Assembly: GCA_945948555.1 (NCBI GenBank)
Contig: CAMFBM010000015.1
Span: 1-54,543 of the forward strand
DNA length: 54,543 nucleotides
Source: an uncultured Bacteroidales bacterium
GTDB taxonomy: Bacteria > Bacteroidota > Bacteroidia > Bacteroidales > UBA932
Direction of reading: 5' to 3'
How positions within the stretch are numbered: the stretch's first letter is position 1; every line of letters begins with the position of its first letter. Shown one piece after another: positions 24,601-32,850 of this stretch. The notes beneath the pieces are model-generated. The model had not been told where the DNA came from. It saw nothing but the letters and a program-made list of their open reading frames with translations, and made no database searches. The translations under genes and the position numbers were made by a program.

Positions 24601-24645
24601 CACAAAAAACACAAGTCTGTGTAACACAAACTTGTGTTTTTTGTG
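24601..24645. repeat. 45-bp near-perfect palindrome, possible terminator
   Basis: CACAAAAAACACAAGT (24601-24616) pairs with ACTTGTGTTTTTTGTG (24630-24645); inside, TGTGT pairs with ACACA around a single central base, with one mismatch (C24617/A24629). It lies between the end of the DUF1015 gene and the vapC antitoxin promoter. A terminator for the long upstream operon is plausible, as the stem carries the T-run, but a small mobile repeat is possible. The rest of 24482-24814 is AT-rich and without a gene. Confidence 0.7.
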
Positions 24646-24814
24646 TAATCCGTTTATATTTACCTATACAAACGCATACAAAACCAATATGTCCGAGTGT
24701 ATTCTGTGGTGTGTGCATATTGCCCAATCGCAAAATACTAATATTTAAGTGATTACAAAATTTATCACGAACTTTTGAGGTATTTTGTTACGAAGTCTTG
24801 AGGTAAAAAGGAAA

Positions 24815-26092
24815 CTACGAAAGCTTGTGGATGGCAAGGCCGCTGCGGAGTTTAGGCTCGAACCAGGTGGTTTTCGGGGGCATTATGTTTCCAGAGTCGG
24901 CGATGTCGATCAGCTGCTGCATTGAGACGGGATAGAGGGCGAAGGCCACTGCCATCTCTCCGCTGTCAACCCTGAGGGCGAGTTCTCCGATGCCTCGGAT
25001 GCCGCCAACGAAGTCAATGCGTTTGTCGGTGCGCAGGTCTTTGATTCCCAATAGTTTGTCAAGCACGAGATTGGAAAGGACAGTCACATCGAGGACCCCT
25101 ATCGGGTCGGTGTCGTCGTAGCGGCCTTCCCTGGCCTTCAAGGAGTACCAGTTGCCGTCAAGATACATCGAGAAGCAATGCAGGGCAGATGGTTTGAAGG
25201 CATCCCTTTGGCCTGCGGCCACTTCCTCCTGCCTGCGGGCTTCCGTCCCGGCAAGACTGACCTCGAAATCCTCTTCCAGAGCTTTGAGAAACTGCTGCGG
25301 GGTCATTCCGGCAAGGTCCTTCACAAGGCGGTTGTAGTCGATGATTTTAAGCTGGCTTTGAGGGAAGGCTACAGCCATAAACCAGTTGTATTCCTCATCT
25401 CCGGTGTGACCCGGATTGAGATTTCTCTTCTCTTCCCCGACACGGGCGGCGGCTGCGGTCCTGTGGTGGCCGTCAGCAACATAGAAAGCGGGAATTTCTG
25501 CAAAAGTACGGGTTATGGCCTCAATCTCCTGCTCTGAATCTATAACCCAGAACTGATGTCCGAAACCGTCCGGAGCTGTGAATGAGTACTCGGGAGTGCC
25601 GCTGATGACCTTCGCGACGATTCTGTCGATGACATCGCTGTCGGGGTAGGCGAAGAAGACCGGCTCTATGTTGGCGTCCTGGATGCGGACGTGAATCATC
25701 CTGTCGTCTTCCTTCTCTTTGCGGGTGAGTTCGTGCTTCTTTATCCGTCCGAATGCATAGTCATCCGTGTGAGCACAGAGGACGAGACCGTACTGGGTCC
25801 TGCCATCCATTGTCTGGGCATAGACATAGTAATGCGGCTTGTCGTCCTGAACCAGCCAGCCTCTTGCCTGCCACTGGCGGAAATTCTCAACTGCCCGGTC
25901 GTAGGCCTGGCTGCTGTGTTCATCGGCAAAAGGGGTGAAGTCGATTTCCGGACGGGTGATGTGCAGCAGGGATTTCTCTCCTGCCTCGGCTTTGGCTTCC
26001 TCGGAGTTCAGTACATCGTAGGGGCGGGCCGCCACCTCTTCCACATATTCTTTAGGCGGTCTTACAGCCGCAAAGGGTTTTGTTCTTACCAT
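24815..26092 (-). CDS. DUF1015 protein, last gene of the serine operon
   Basis: 425 residues from the ATG at 26092, where the DUF1015 family begins (MVRTKPFAAVRPPKEYVEEV, AARPYDVLNSEEA). Other family blocks: AYDRAVENFRQWQARGWL, FYVADGHHRTAAAARV with the conserved D-G-H-H-R, YNWFMAVAFPQSQLKIIDYN and DFVGGIRGIGEL. The biochemical activity is not established. DUF1015 genes sit next to serC and serA in many Bacteroidota and in some other bacteria, so a role in serine or phosphoserine metabolism has been suggested by context. It begins 10 bases after serA. Confidence 0.9.
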   Translation of the reverse strand: MVRTKPFAAVRPPKEYVEEVAARPYDVLNSEEAKAEAGEKSLLHITRPEIDFTPFADEHSSQAYDRAVENFRQWQARGWLVQDDKPHYYVYAQTMDGRTQYGLVLCAHTDDYAFGRIKKHELTRKEKEDDRMIHVRIQDANIEPVFFAYPDSDVIDRIVAKVISGTPEYSFTAPDGFGHQFWVIDSEQEIEAITRTFAEIPAFYVADGHHRTAAAARVGEEKRNLNPGHTGDEEYNWFMAVAFPQSQLKIIDYNRLVKDLAGMTPQQFLKALEEDFEVSLAGTEARRQEEVAAGQRDAFKPSALHCFSMYLDGNWYSLKAREGRYDDTDPIGVLDVTVLSNLVLDKLLGIKDLRTDKRIDFVGGIRGIGELALRVDSGEMAVAFALYPVSMQQLIDIADSGNIMPPKTTWFEPKLRSGLAIHKLS

Positions 26093-26102
26093 CGGGAATG
26101 AA

Positions 26103-27023
26103 TTACTTGTTAACCTGGAAACGGGTGCAGCCGTCTGCAAAATAGGCACAGATCTGACGGGCTGCGGCAAGGGCTGCATTGACATTCGCCTCAGCAGTCT
26201 CGGCACCCATCTTCTTCGGTGTCGAGAAGACCCTCTTCCCGAATTTCTCTGAAAGTTCCGCCTGGCAGACAGGTGCCACGTCACTCACATACTTCAAATC
26301 AGCCCTGTCTTCAAGAACCCTGACCAGTTCAGGCTCATTGATGACTTCCTTGCGGGCGGTGTTCACAAGGCATCCTCCTTTCGGCATCCTGGAAATGAGG
26401 TCGTAGCCGATTGACCCTACAGTCTGCGGTGTGGCAGGGATATGCAGGGAAATGAAGTCACATTCACTGTACATCTGCTCCAGGCTCGGCGCTGGGACAA
26501 CTCCCTCGGCCTGCATTGCTTCAGCACTTACGAACGGGTCAAAAGCCATTACTCCCATCCCAAGAGCGGCAGCCTTGCGTGCAACGAGCCTTCCCACATT
26601 TCCGTAGGCCTGGATTCCGACCTTCTTTCCGCTGACCTCGCAGCCAGTTCCCGGGGAGAACTGGTTTCGGGACATATAGATCATCATCGCAATGGCCAGT
26701 TCCGCAACCGCATTGGAATTTTGCCCGGGGGTGTTCATCGCAACAATCCCCCTCTGTGTGCAGGCCTCAAGGTCGAGGTTGTCGTAACCTGCACCGGCCC
26801 TCACGACAATCTTCAGAGAAGGAGCCGCGGCAATCACCTCGGCGGTAACCTTGTCCGAGCGGACAATCAGCGCATCAGCATCAGCGACAGCCTCAAGCAG
26901 CTGTGCCTTGTCCGTATATTTTTCCAGCAGGGCGACCTCGTGTCCTGAAGCGGAAGCAATTTCCTTTATTCCCGCGACAGCGGCAGCCGCAAAAGGCTTT
27001 TCAGTGGCAACAAGTATTTTCAT
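26103..27023 (-). CDS. serA: D-3-phosphoglycerate dehydrogenase, short form
   Basis: 306 residues: 2-hydroxyacid dehydrogenase only, with no C-terminal ACT domain, so no serine feedback site is visible. It oxidises 3-phosphoglycerate to 3-phosphohydroxypyruvate with NAD+. Visible: IVVRAGAGYDNLDLEACTQR, NTPGQNSNAVAELAIAMMIY, nucleotide-binding KVGIQAYGNVGRLVARKAAA, LHIPATPQTVGSIGYDL, and catalytic Arg/Glu in NTARKEVINEPELV. The GxGxxG loop reads GAYGNVG-like (QAYGNVG), slightly unusual. It lies 3 bases downstream of serC. Confidence 0.95.
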   Translation of the reverse strand: MKILVATEKPFAAAAVAGIKEIASASGHEVALLEKYTDKAQLLEAVADADALIVRSDKVTAEVIAAAPSLKIVVRAGAGYDNLDLEACTQRGIVAMNTPGQNSNAVAELAIAMMIYMSRNQFSPGTGCEVSGKKVGIQAYGNVGRLVARKAAALGMGVMAFDPFVSAEAMQAEGVVPAPSLEQMYSECDFISLHIPATPQTVGSIGYDLISRMPKGGCLVNTARKEVINEPELVRVLEDRADLKYVSDVAPVCQAELSEKFGKRVFSTPKKMGAETAEANVNAALAAARQICAYFADGCTRFQVNK

Positions 27024-27026
27024 AAC

Positions 27027-28100
27027 TTATTTCTTCAGACTTTCAAATTCCTTCATACAATCCACAAGAGCCTGTACGCTCTCTACAGGGCAGGCATTGT
27101 AGATGGAAGCCCTGAAGCCGCCCACTGACCTGTGTCCCTTGATTCCGACCATCCCGCGCTCCTTTGCGAAGGAGAGGAACTCATCCTGGAGGGTTTCATA
27201 TCCCGGAGCCATCACGAAGCAAACGTTCATTATCGAACGGTCCTCTTTGGCAGCCGTTCCCACAAACAGGCTGTTGCGGTCAATTTCCTCGTACAACAGG
27301 GCCGCTTTCTGACGGTTGATCCTGTTGATTGCCTCAACTCCGCCGATGCTCTTGAGCCATTTGAGGGTCTCGTTCATCACAAAAATCGAGAACACAGGAG
27401 GAGTGTTGAACATTGACCCTCCGTCTATGTGGGTGCGGTAGTCCAGCATAGTCGGAATGTACCTCGAAACCTTTCCGAGGGCATCCTTGCGGACAATTGC
27501 AAAAGCCACTCCGGCAGGGCCTACGTTCTTCTGGGCACCGCCGTAAATGAGGGCATACTTGCTCACATCCACCGGACGGCTCATAATGTCGGAGGACATA
27601 TCCGCAATAAGAGGCACCGGGCAGTCAATATCGTATGGGATTTCCGTTCCGTAGATGGTATTGTTGGTGGTGATGTGGAAATAGTCGATATCTGAAGGAA
27701 TTACATATCCTTTAGGAATATAGCTGTAGGTTTTGTCTGCAGAAGATGCAAGGGCGTAAGCCTCGCCCAGTCCTTTCGCCTCCTTCAGGGCTTTCTTCGC
27801 CCAGACACCGGTTTCAAGGTAGGCCGCCTTCTTCTCAAGGAAGTTCATCGCCACATAAAGGAACTCCATACTGGCACCGCCGCCAAGGAAAAGGACCTCG
27901 TGAGTATCTGGAATATTGAGCAATTCTTTCCACAGTGAACGGCACTCGTCCATCACGGCCTGCCATTCCTTAGACCTGTGGGATACCTCTATTACTGACA
28001 TTCCGGTCCCGGCAAAATCCTTCAGGGCCTCAATTGATTTTTCAATGGCCTGATCCGGCAACACGCACGGACCGGCGTTGAAATTGTGAACTTTTTTCAT
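27027..28100 (-). CDS. serC: Phosphoserine aminotransferase
   Basis: 357 residues. PLP enzyme that converts 3-phosphohydroxypyruvate and glutamate to phosphoserine. Visible: [20 protein letters not shown] at the start, [29 protein letters not shown], the PLP lysine in [20 protein letters not shown], and the C-terminal [20 protein letters not shown]. Begins one base after the pyrI stop, so it is almost certainly cotranscribed with the pyrimidine genes. Confidence 0.97.
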   Translation of the reverse strand: MKKVHNFNAGPCVLPDQAIEKSIEALKDFAGTGMSVIEVSHRSKEWQAVMDECRSLWKELLNIPDTHEVLFLGGGASMEFLYVAMNFLEKKAAYLETGVWAKKALKEAKGLGEAYALASSADKTYSYIPKGYVIPSDIDYFHITTNNTIYGTEIPYDIDCPVPLIADMSSDIMSRPVDVSKYALIYGGAQKNVGPAGVAFAIVRKDALGKVSRYIPTMLDYRTHIDGGSMFNTPPVFSIFVMNETLKWLKSIGGVEAINRINRQKAALLYEEIDRNSLFVGTAAKEDRSIMNVCFVMAPGYETLQDEFLSFAKERGMVGIKGHRSVGGFRASIYNACPVESVQALVDCMKEFESLKK

Positions 28101-28101
28101 T

Positions 28102-28578
28102 TTAATATATTCCTTTATTATCTGTTATTTTCTCACAATAATGGCAGAGAAGCGAGATTTCGTCGCCCCTGCAGATGGTGGTGAACCTTGTGCGGATGGG
28201 TTGATGGTTGGTTATGCACTTGGGGTTCATACACTTGGCTATGCCTTCAACCTCCGCAGGCATCTGGAGTTTTCTCTTCTCGACCACCTTGAAGTCGCGG
28301 ATGATGTTAACCGTCGCGTTCGGAGCTATGAGGGCGAGCTTGTTCAGTTCCTCGTCCTCGAAGAAAGTGTCGGAAATCTTGATTATGCCCTTTTTCCCGA
28401 GATGTCGGCTCGTAAGGTTGATTCCGATGGTGATCCTGTTCCCGGTGTCCTTCAGATTCAGGATGTCAAGAGCCTTGAAGACCCTGTCCGAAGGTATGTG
28501 GTCGAGCACTGTCCCGTTTTCCAACGCGCTAACTATCAATTGTTTGTCACTGTGTGTCATATTTCCGATATTTTTCAT
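28102..28578 (-). CDS. pyrI: Aspartate carbamoyltransferase regulatory subunit
   Basis: 158 residues (start at 28578; a second ATG at 28560 is nearer the family's usual start). It binds nucleotides at an N-terminal allosteric domain ([40 protein letters not shown]) and zinc at the C-terminal domain through four cysteines in CMNPKC and LCHYCEK. It confers feedback control on PyrB. It lies 20 bases after pyrB in the same operon. Confidence 0.96.
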   Translation of the reverse strand: MKNIGNMTHSDKQLIVSALENGTVLDHIPSDRVFKALDILNLKDTGNRITIGINLTSRHLGKKGIIKISDTFFEDEELNKLALIAPNATVNIIRDFKVVEKRKLQMPAEVEGIAKCMNPKCITNHQPIRTRFTTICRGDEISLLCHYCEKITDNKGIY

Positions 28579-28598
28579 ATTCCTAAAAGCCGGAGAGA

Positions 28599-29504
28599 TT
28601 ACCTGTAACCGAGAAGGTAGGAAATGATTGCCATCCTGACATAAAGTCCGTTCTCGGCCTGTTTGAAATAATATGCGTATGGGGTATCATCCACATCCTC
28701 ACATATTTCCCCTACTCTCGGAAGAGGATGGAGAATCTTCATATTCTCACGGACTCCGCCGAGCATCCTGGCACTCAGCTGGTACACATCCTTCACTTTT
28801 TCATATTCCATCGGATCGGTGAACCTTTCCTGCTGCACCCTTGTCATATAGAGTATGTCGCAGTCATTCAGACCGTCCTCGAGAGAGGAGGTCTCCCTGT
28901 ACGGAATCCCGCGCTCGTCAAGGAAGGTCTTGTACTCGGCAGGCATTTTCAACTCGTCCGGAGAGGTGAAGATGAAAGTAGGATTGAAATGGGACATCGC
29001 CTGGAGGAGGGAATGGGTCGTCCTTCCGTATTTCAGGTCACCCACCATATTGATTGTCAAGCCTTCCAGCCGGCCCTGCGTCTGAAGGATAGAATACAGG
29101 TCAAGGAGGGTCTGGGAAGGATGCTGGTTTGCGCCGTCACCGGCATTGACAACCGGCACGGATGCCACCTCGGAAGCGTAACGGGAACTTCCCTCAAGGG
29201 GATGCCTCATTATGATCATATCCACATAGTTGGAGACCATCTTGATGGTGTCCTTCAGCGTCTCTCCCTTGCTGACGCTTGTGTTTGTCGCATCGGAAAA
29301 GCCGATGACCCTCGCACCAAGACGGTTCACCGCCGTCTCGAAACTGAGCCTGGTGCGGGTTGAAGGCTCAAAGAAGAGGCTTCCTATCACCTTGCCCGTG
29401 AGGAAGTTCTGGACTCTGTCCTTCTCAAACTCCCGGGCAGTCTCGAGGACATGGAGAATTTCCTCTTTGGTGAAATCGCTGATGGATATAAGACTTTTGC
29501 TCAT
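28599..29504 (-). CDS. pyrB: Aspartate carbamoyltransferase catalytic subunit
   Basis: 301 residues. It joins carbamoyl phosphate and aspartate, the committed step of pyrimidine synthesis. Carbamoyl-phosphate site [70 protein letters not shown] and [10 protein letters not shown] are all present. It works as a complex with PyrI. Its ATG overlaps the yigZ stop by four bases (ATGA, 29501-29504). Confidence 0.97.
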   Translation of the reverse strand: MSKSLISISDFTKEEILHVLETAREFEKDRVQNFLTGKVIGSLFFEPSTRTRLSFETAVNRLGARVIGFSDATNTSVSKGETLKDTIKMVSNYVDMIIMRHPLEGSSRYASEVASVPVVNAGDGANQHPSQTLLDLYSILQTQGRLEGLTINMVGDLKYGRTTHSLLQAMSHFNPTFIFTSPDELKMPAEYKTFLDERGIPYRETSSLEDGLNDCDILYMTRVQQERFTDPMEYEKVKDVYQLSARMLGGVRENMKILHPLPRVGEICEDVDDTPYAYYFKQAENGLYVRMAIISYLLGYR

Positions 29505-30142
29505 ATTTGGTTTGTTTGATTACATATTTCTTCTATTCCCGTTGCTCCCGCCTCACTGATTCTTTTCAGGAAGTCTCCGACGACGGAAAGCCTGACGGAT
29601 GTCTCAAGGGAGCAGTCCATCCCGAAATCCTGGGCGGAAGGGGTGAGCTGCAGGTCTTTCAGGACCTTCATCACATTGTTCATATCGAGGTAGCCGAACC
29701 TGAGGCGATACCTTGCCGCAGCAGTCTTTTCGATGATGGCACTGTTGGCAATGGCATCTGCGGAGGAGGTCCTGTAGGCCCGGATAAGACCGGGAATCCC
29801 GAGTTTAATCCCCCCGAAATACCTCACTACGACAATGAGAACATCACTGAGGGAGTTGGAGTCAATTACCGAAAGAATCTGCCTGCCTGCAGACCCGGAT
29901 GGTTCCCCGTCGTCATTTGCGCGAAAAGCAAGTCGCTGATAGCCAAGACGCCAGGCATAGCAATGATGCCGGGCGTCGTGATACTCCTTCTTCAGGGAAT
30001 CTACTATGGATTTTATCTCCTGCTCTGTTTCAACGGGATAGGCCAGGGCGATGAAACGGCTGCCGTTGTCCTTGAACAGGCCCTCTGCAGGAGCCGCTAT
30101 GCTCCTGAACCTGTCCTTGATTTCTGTTTCTATCCCGTTCAT
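29501..30142 (-). CDS. yigZ: YigZ/IMPACT-family protein
   Basis: 213 residues from the ATG at 30142. Family blocks: [32 protein letters not shown], the signature [19 protein letters not shown], and [20 protein letters not shown], followed by a DUF1949-like C-terminal domain. The molecular role of bacterial YigZ is unsettled; the eukaryotic relative IMPACT modulates GCN2. It is the first gene of the pyr/ser operon. The promoter box ends 8 bases before the ATG, so the mRNA should have almost no 5' leader. Confidence 0.92.
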   Translation of the reverse strand: MNGIETEIKDRFRSIAAPAEGLFKDNGSRFIALAYPVETEQEIKSIVDSLKKEYHDARHHCYAWRLGYQRLAFRANDDGEPSGSAGRQILSVIDSNSLSDVLIVVVRYFGGIKLGIPGLIRAYRTSSADAIANSAIIEKTAAARYRLRFGYLDMNNVMKVLKDLQLTPSAQDFGMDCSLETSVRLSVVGDFLKRISEAGATGIEEICNQTNQI

Positions 30143-30150
30143 TTGAAAAT

Positions 30151-30181
30151 CAAAAGTAGTTATTTTTAGATTATAATGCAA
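30151..30181 (-). promoter_or_regulatory. Promoter of the yigZ-pyrBI-serCA-DUF1015 operon
   Basis: On the minus strand TTG (30179-30181), 20 bases, then TACTTTTG (30151-30158), a full -33/-7 match. Transcription should begin about 4 bases before the yigZ ATG. It is divergent from the promoter box at 30200-30207. Confidence 0.6.
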
Positions 30182-30199
30182 CCGCACCGAAATATTTTG

Positions 30200-30207
30200 T
30201 ACCTTTG
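30200..30207 (+). promoter_or_regulatory. Promoter -7 box of the pRiA4b ORF-3-like gene
   Basis: TACCTTTG, 26 bases before the ATG at 30234. Confidence 0.6.
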
Positions 30208-30233
30208 CCATCCGCAAGACGAAACCTGAAATT

Positions 30234-30761
30234 ATGATTTACAGATACAGAATTTCCCTCCCCGGGATCAAGGGGTTTGCAAGACTTTATGAGGTAAAAT
30301 CCACCTCCAGTCTCTATTCTTTCGCAAAGCAGATGAGGGCGGATATGAATTTTCCTCAAGATCAGATGGTTCTTTTCAAGGCTATGGACGCAGACGGGAA
30401 TGTCGCCGCGAGATACGGGATGTTCGATCTCGGAGCTGGGACCATCGACTCGGTAACCCTCGGGGAAACCGTGAAGAAAGGCCAGACAAGTTTTGTCTTT
30501 TTCTATGACACCACCAATGCCAAAAGCGTCATCGTGACCTTTGAGGGGGAGACACCGGCCAGGGCCAATGTGGTGTACCCGGCGCTGGTCGAGATGAAAG
30601 GACCTGACCCTGAGGAATTTGAGAACGGTTACGTCGCCTTTGAAGACCTTCCTGAAGACAAGAAGAATCCCGAGAACGAGGATTTCGACGAGGATGACGA
30701 GGACATCGATGAAGAAGACTCCGCAGACGAGGAGGAATTCGACGAGGACGAGGACGAATAA
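30234..30761 (+). CDS. pRiA4b ORF-3-like protein with a very acidic tail
   Basis: 175 residues. Residues 1-135 resemble the plasmid pRiA4b ORF-3-like (IS1096 passenger) family: YRYRISLPGIKGFARLYEVK, SLYSFAKQMRADMNF and TSFVFFYDTTNAKSVIVTFE. The last 35 residues are nearly all Asp and Glu (DEDDEDIDEEDSADEEEFDE), which is common in the Bacteroidota members. Function is unknown. It is followed 15 bases later by miaA, with which it is probably cotranscribed. Confidence 0.8.
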   Translation: MIYRYRISLPGIKGFARLYEVKSTSSLYSFAKQMRADMNFPQDQMVLFKAMDADGNVAARYGMFDLGAGTIDSVTLGETVKKGQTSFVFFYDTTNAKSVIVTFEGETPARANVVYPALVEMKGPDPEEFENGYVAFEDLPEDKKNPENEDFDEDDEDIDEEDSADEEEFDEDEDE

Positions 30762-30776
30762 GCCCGTCCCGCCGCT

Positions 30777-31721
30777 ATGTCCCGCAAACTTCTGATCATT
30801 CTCGGGCCTACTGCCGTAGGCAAGAGTGACTATGCCGTTGAACAGGCCCTGAAATACGGTTCCCCTGTGATTTCCTGCGATTCAAGGCAGATTTACAGGG
30901 AGATGCGCATCGGTACTGCTGTTCCTTCAGCCGAGCAACTCCGCGCCGTGAGGCATTATTTCATTCAGACACATTCAGTCAAGGAAACATATACCGCTGG
31001 CAAATATGAGGTCGAGGCCCTCAGGTTGATTCGCGACCTGTTTGAGCAGGGACACGAGACCCTCGTAATGGCAGGAGGCTCAGGGTTTTACATCGACGCG
31101 CTCTGCAACGGGCTGGACGAGTTCCCGGATGCTGACCCCGGAATCAGGGCCTCACTGACCCTGAGGCTTCGCAGCGAAGGAGTGGAAGGTCTGCGGGAGG
31201 AACTGAAGAGGCTGGACCCTCAGAGTTATGCCACAATCGACATTTCCAACGGGCAGAGGGTCGTGCGCGCCCTGGAGGTCTGCCTGATGACAGGCCGTCC
31301 GTTCTCATCCTTCAAGACGGCCCCAGCAAAGCAAAGGGATTTCGAGATTGAAAAAATCGGCCTGACACGCCCCAGGGATGTCCTTTACGAAAGGATTGAC
31401 CGGAGGGTTGACGCGATGATTGAGGAGGGGCTTGTGGAAGAGGCCCGTTCTCTCCTTCCACTGCGTCATCTTCCTGCCCTCCAGACGGTAGGCTACAGGG
31501 AGTTGTTCAAATGGTTCGACTATCTGGAAGGCCGGGAGGACGAAGGCTTCAGCAAGGTCCCCGGGGTGATGTTCGTCACTCCGTCGGAATGGAAGGACGG
31601 GCCGGTGACCAGTCTGGAACGCGCTGCACAGCTTATCCGGCGCAACACCCGTCATTATGCCAAACGACAGCTCTCCTGGTGGCGGCGCGACCGCTCCATC
31701 CGCTGGATTGAGACTAAATAA
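30777..31721 (+). CDS. miaA: tRNA dimethylallyltransferase
   Basis: 314 residues, the usual MiaA length. P-loop ILGPTAVGKSDYAV, SCDSRQIYREMRIGTAVPSA, GGSGFYIDALCNGLDEFP, NGQRVVRALEVCLMTGRPFS and NTRHYAKRQLSWWRR are all conserved. It makes i6A at position 37 of tRNAs decoding UNN codons. The paralogue at 12361-13350 is more diverged, so this copy is the better candidate for the standard enzyme. Confidence 0.96.
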   Translation: MSRKLLIILGPTAVGKSDYAVEQALKYGSPVISCDSRQIYREMRIGTAVPSAEQLRAVRHYFIQTHSVKETYTAGKYEVEALRLIRDLFEQGHETLVMAGGSGFYIDALCNGLDEFPDADPGIRASLTLRLRSEGVEGLREELKRLDPQSYATIDISNGQRVVRALEVCLMTGRPFSSFKTAPAKQRDFEIEKIGLTRPRDVLYERIDRRVDAMIEEGLVEEARSLLPLRHLPALQTVGYRELFKWFDYLEGREDEGFSKVPGVMFVTPSEWKDGPVTSLERAAQLIRRNTRHYAKRQLSWWRRDRSIRWIETK

Positions 31722-31750
31722 AAAAGGCGAGTTGAACTCGCCTTTTTTAG
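31718..31750. terminator. Bidirectional intrinsic terminator
   Basis: AAAAAAGGCGAG (from 31720) pairs with CTCGCCTTTTTT, loop TTGAA. It serves convergent miaA (stop 31719-31721) and the DUF5689 lipoprotein gene (stop 31747-31749); both stop codons lie within or beside the stem. Confidence 0.9.
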
Positions 31751-32847
31751 TCTACTACTTCAACTCCGGTGATGTCCAGCAGAATGAACTGAATGCTCCC
31801 CTGATAGAGAGTAAGTATGCCGGTGGCATCAATGGTCTTCCTGCCTTCAAGCACCTCAGGGTCAATTTCGGTGTCTGCGAACTTGGAATATCCACTGGTA
31901 CGAATCTGGATTTCAGTGGAACCCATCGTGAAATACTGGCTCACGGAGTAGGCCGCCTTCTCAATTCCCGGATAGGAAACAGCACCGGTCTCGGAATCAA
32001 CCACCCTCCTGTCGGCCACAGTGCCATAGTTGTAGTCATTTGCATTTCCTATGTTGACGGAATCCCAGATTCCTGAATAGAGGTATTCCTTCATCTTGCT
32101 CTCTGACATCGCCCAGGTGGTGATTCCCCAGCGTTTGTCGGAAAGGAAAATCCTGTTCGAAGACTCCTTGGTGTTCTTGTTCGAATCGAGGTAAAGCAGG
32201 GCGAAAGCCTGATCGGCGTACTTCAGTCCCTTGAGAGTCACAAGAGTACCGATGTATTTACAGCTGGAAAGAGTACCGTTCTTGGAAGGGAGGTCTGCCT
32301 CGGTGATGACTGTCGGAGTAACGGGATCACCGTACTCACCCTTGAAGATATGGTCGTTGATGATGAACGAATTTTCGATATATGCGGTCTCGTATTCTCC
32401 CGTAGGGTCCTCATAACCGATCTGGACCATTCCGTTACCGCCGTAGTTTCCGGACTTGTAGCCGTACATTCCGAGAGAAAGGCCGTTGCAGTTGATATAG
32501 ACGGTCTGTCCGGGCAGATAGTCATTGTAAAGACCGTTCTTTCCAACCTTGATTTCCATTCCGCCGGTACCGTCCTGAATGTAGAAACTCTTGTAGAAAT
32601 TTCCGGGTTTGTCGGTCGTGGAGACCTTTCCGGCAATGATTATGTCCTTGTCAATCTGCCAGGGTTTTCCGGTCTCGTACATTGCAGCCAGCTGGGCGAT
32701 GGTGTGGGTCGGTTCCAATTCGACAGGAATCCAGTCCTCAGTCGGCTCCGGATTCTTGTATTTCCCGGTGAAAACAGGTCCGAACTCTTCGCACGCCGTC
32801 AGTGCCATTGCGGCAAGGGCGATAAATATATATAATGACTTCTTCAT
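31747..32847 (-). CDS. DUF5689-domain lipoprotein
   Basis: 366 residues. Lipoprotein signal FIALAAMALTAC (Cys19). Residues about 40-230 fit DUF5689, whose members contain an OB-like barrel (WQIDKDIIIAGKVSTTDKPG, NFYKSFYIQDGTGGMEIKVG, YLPGQTVYINCNGLSLGMYG). The C-terminal part repeats an OB-like pattern (RKTIDATGILTLYQGSIQFI). It follows the TonB-dependent receptor after 3 bases and probably acts as its surface partner, in the way SusD-like proteins accompany SusC, although it is not SusD-like. In this locus, binding of nucleic acid or its breakdown products is the likely role. Confidence 0.87.
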   Translation of the reverse strand: MKKSLYIFIALAAMALTACEEFGPVFTGKYKNPEPTEDWIPVELEPTHTIAQLAAMYETGKPWQIDKDIIIAGKVSTTDKPGNFYKSFYIQDGTGGMEIKVGKNGLYNDYLPGQTVYINCNGLSLGMYGYKSGNYGGNGMVQIGYEDPTGEYETAYIENSFIINDHIFKGEYGDPVTPTVITEADLPSKNGTLSSCKYIGTLVTLKGLKYADQAFALLYLDSNKNTKESSNRIFLSDKRWGITTWAMSESKMKEYLYSGIWDSVNIGNANDYNYGTVADRRVVDSETGAVSYPGIEKAAYSVSQYFTMGSTEIQIRTSGYSKFADTEIDPEVLEGRKTIDATGILTLYQGSIQFILLDITGVEVVD

Positions 32848-32850
32848 ATC

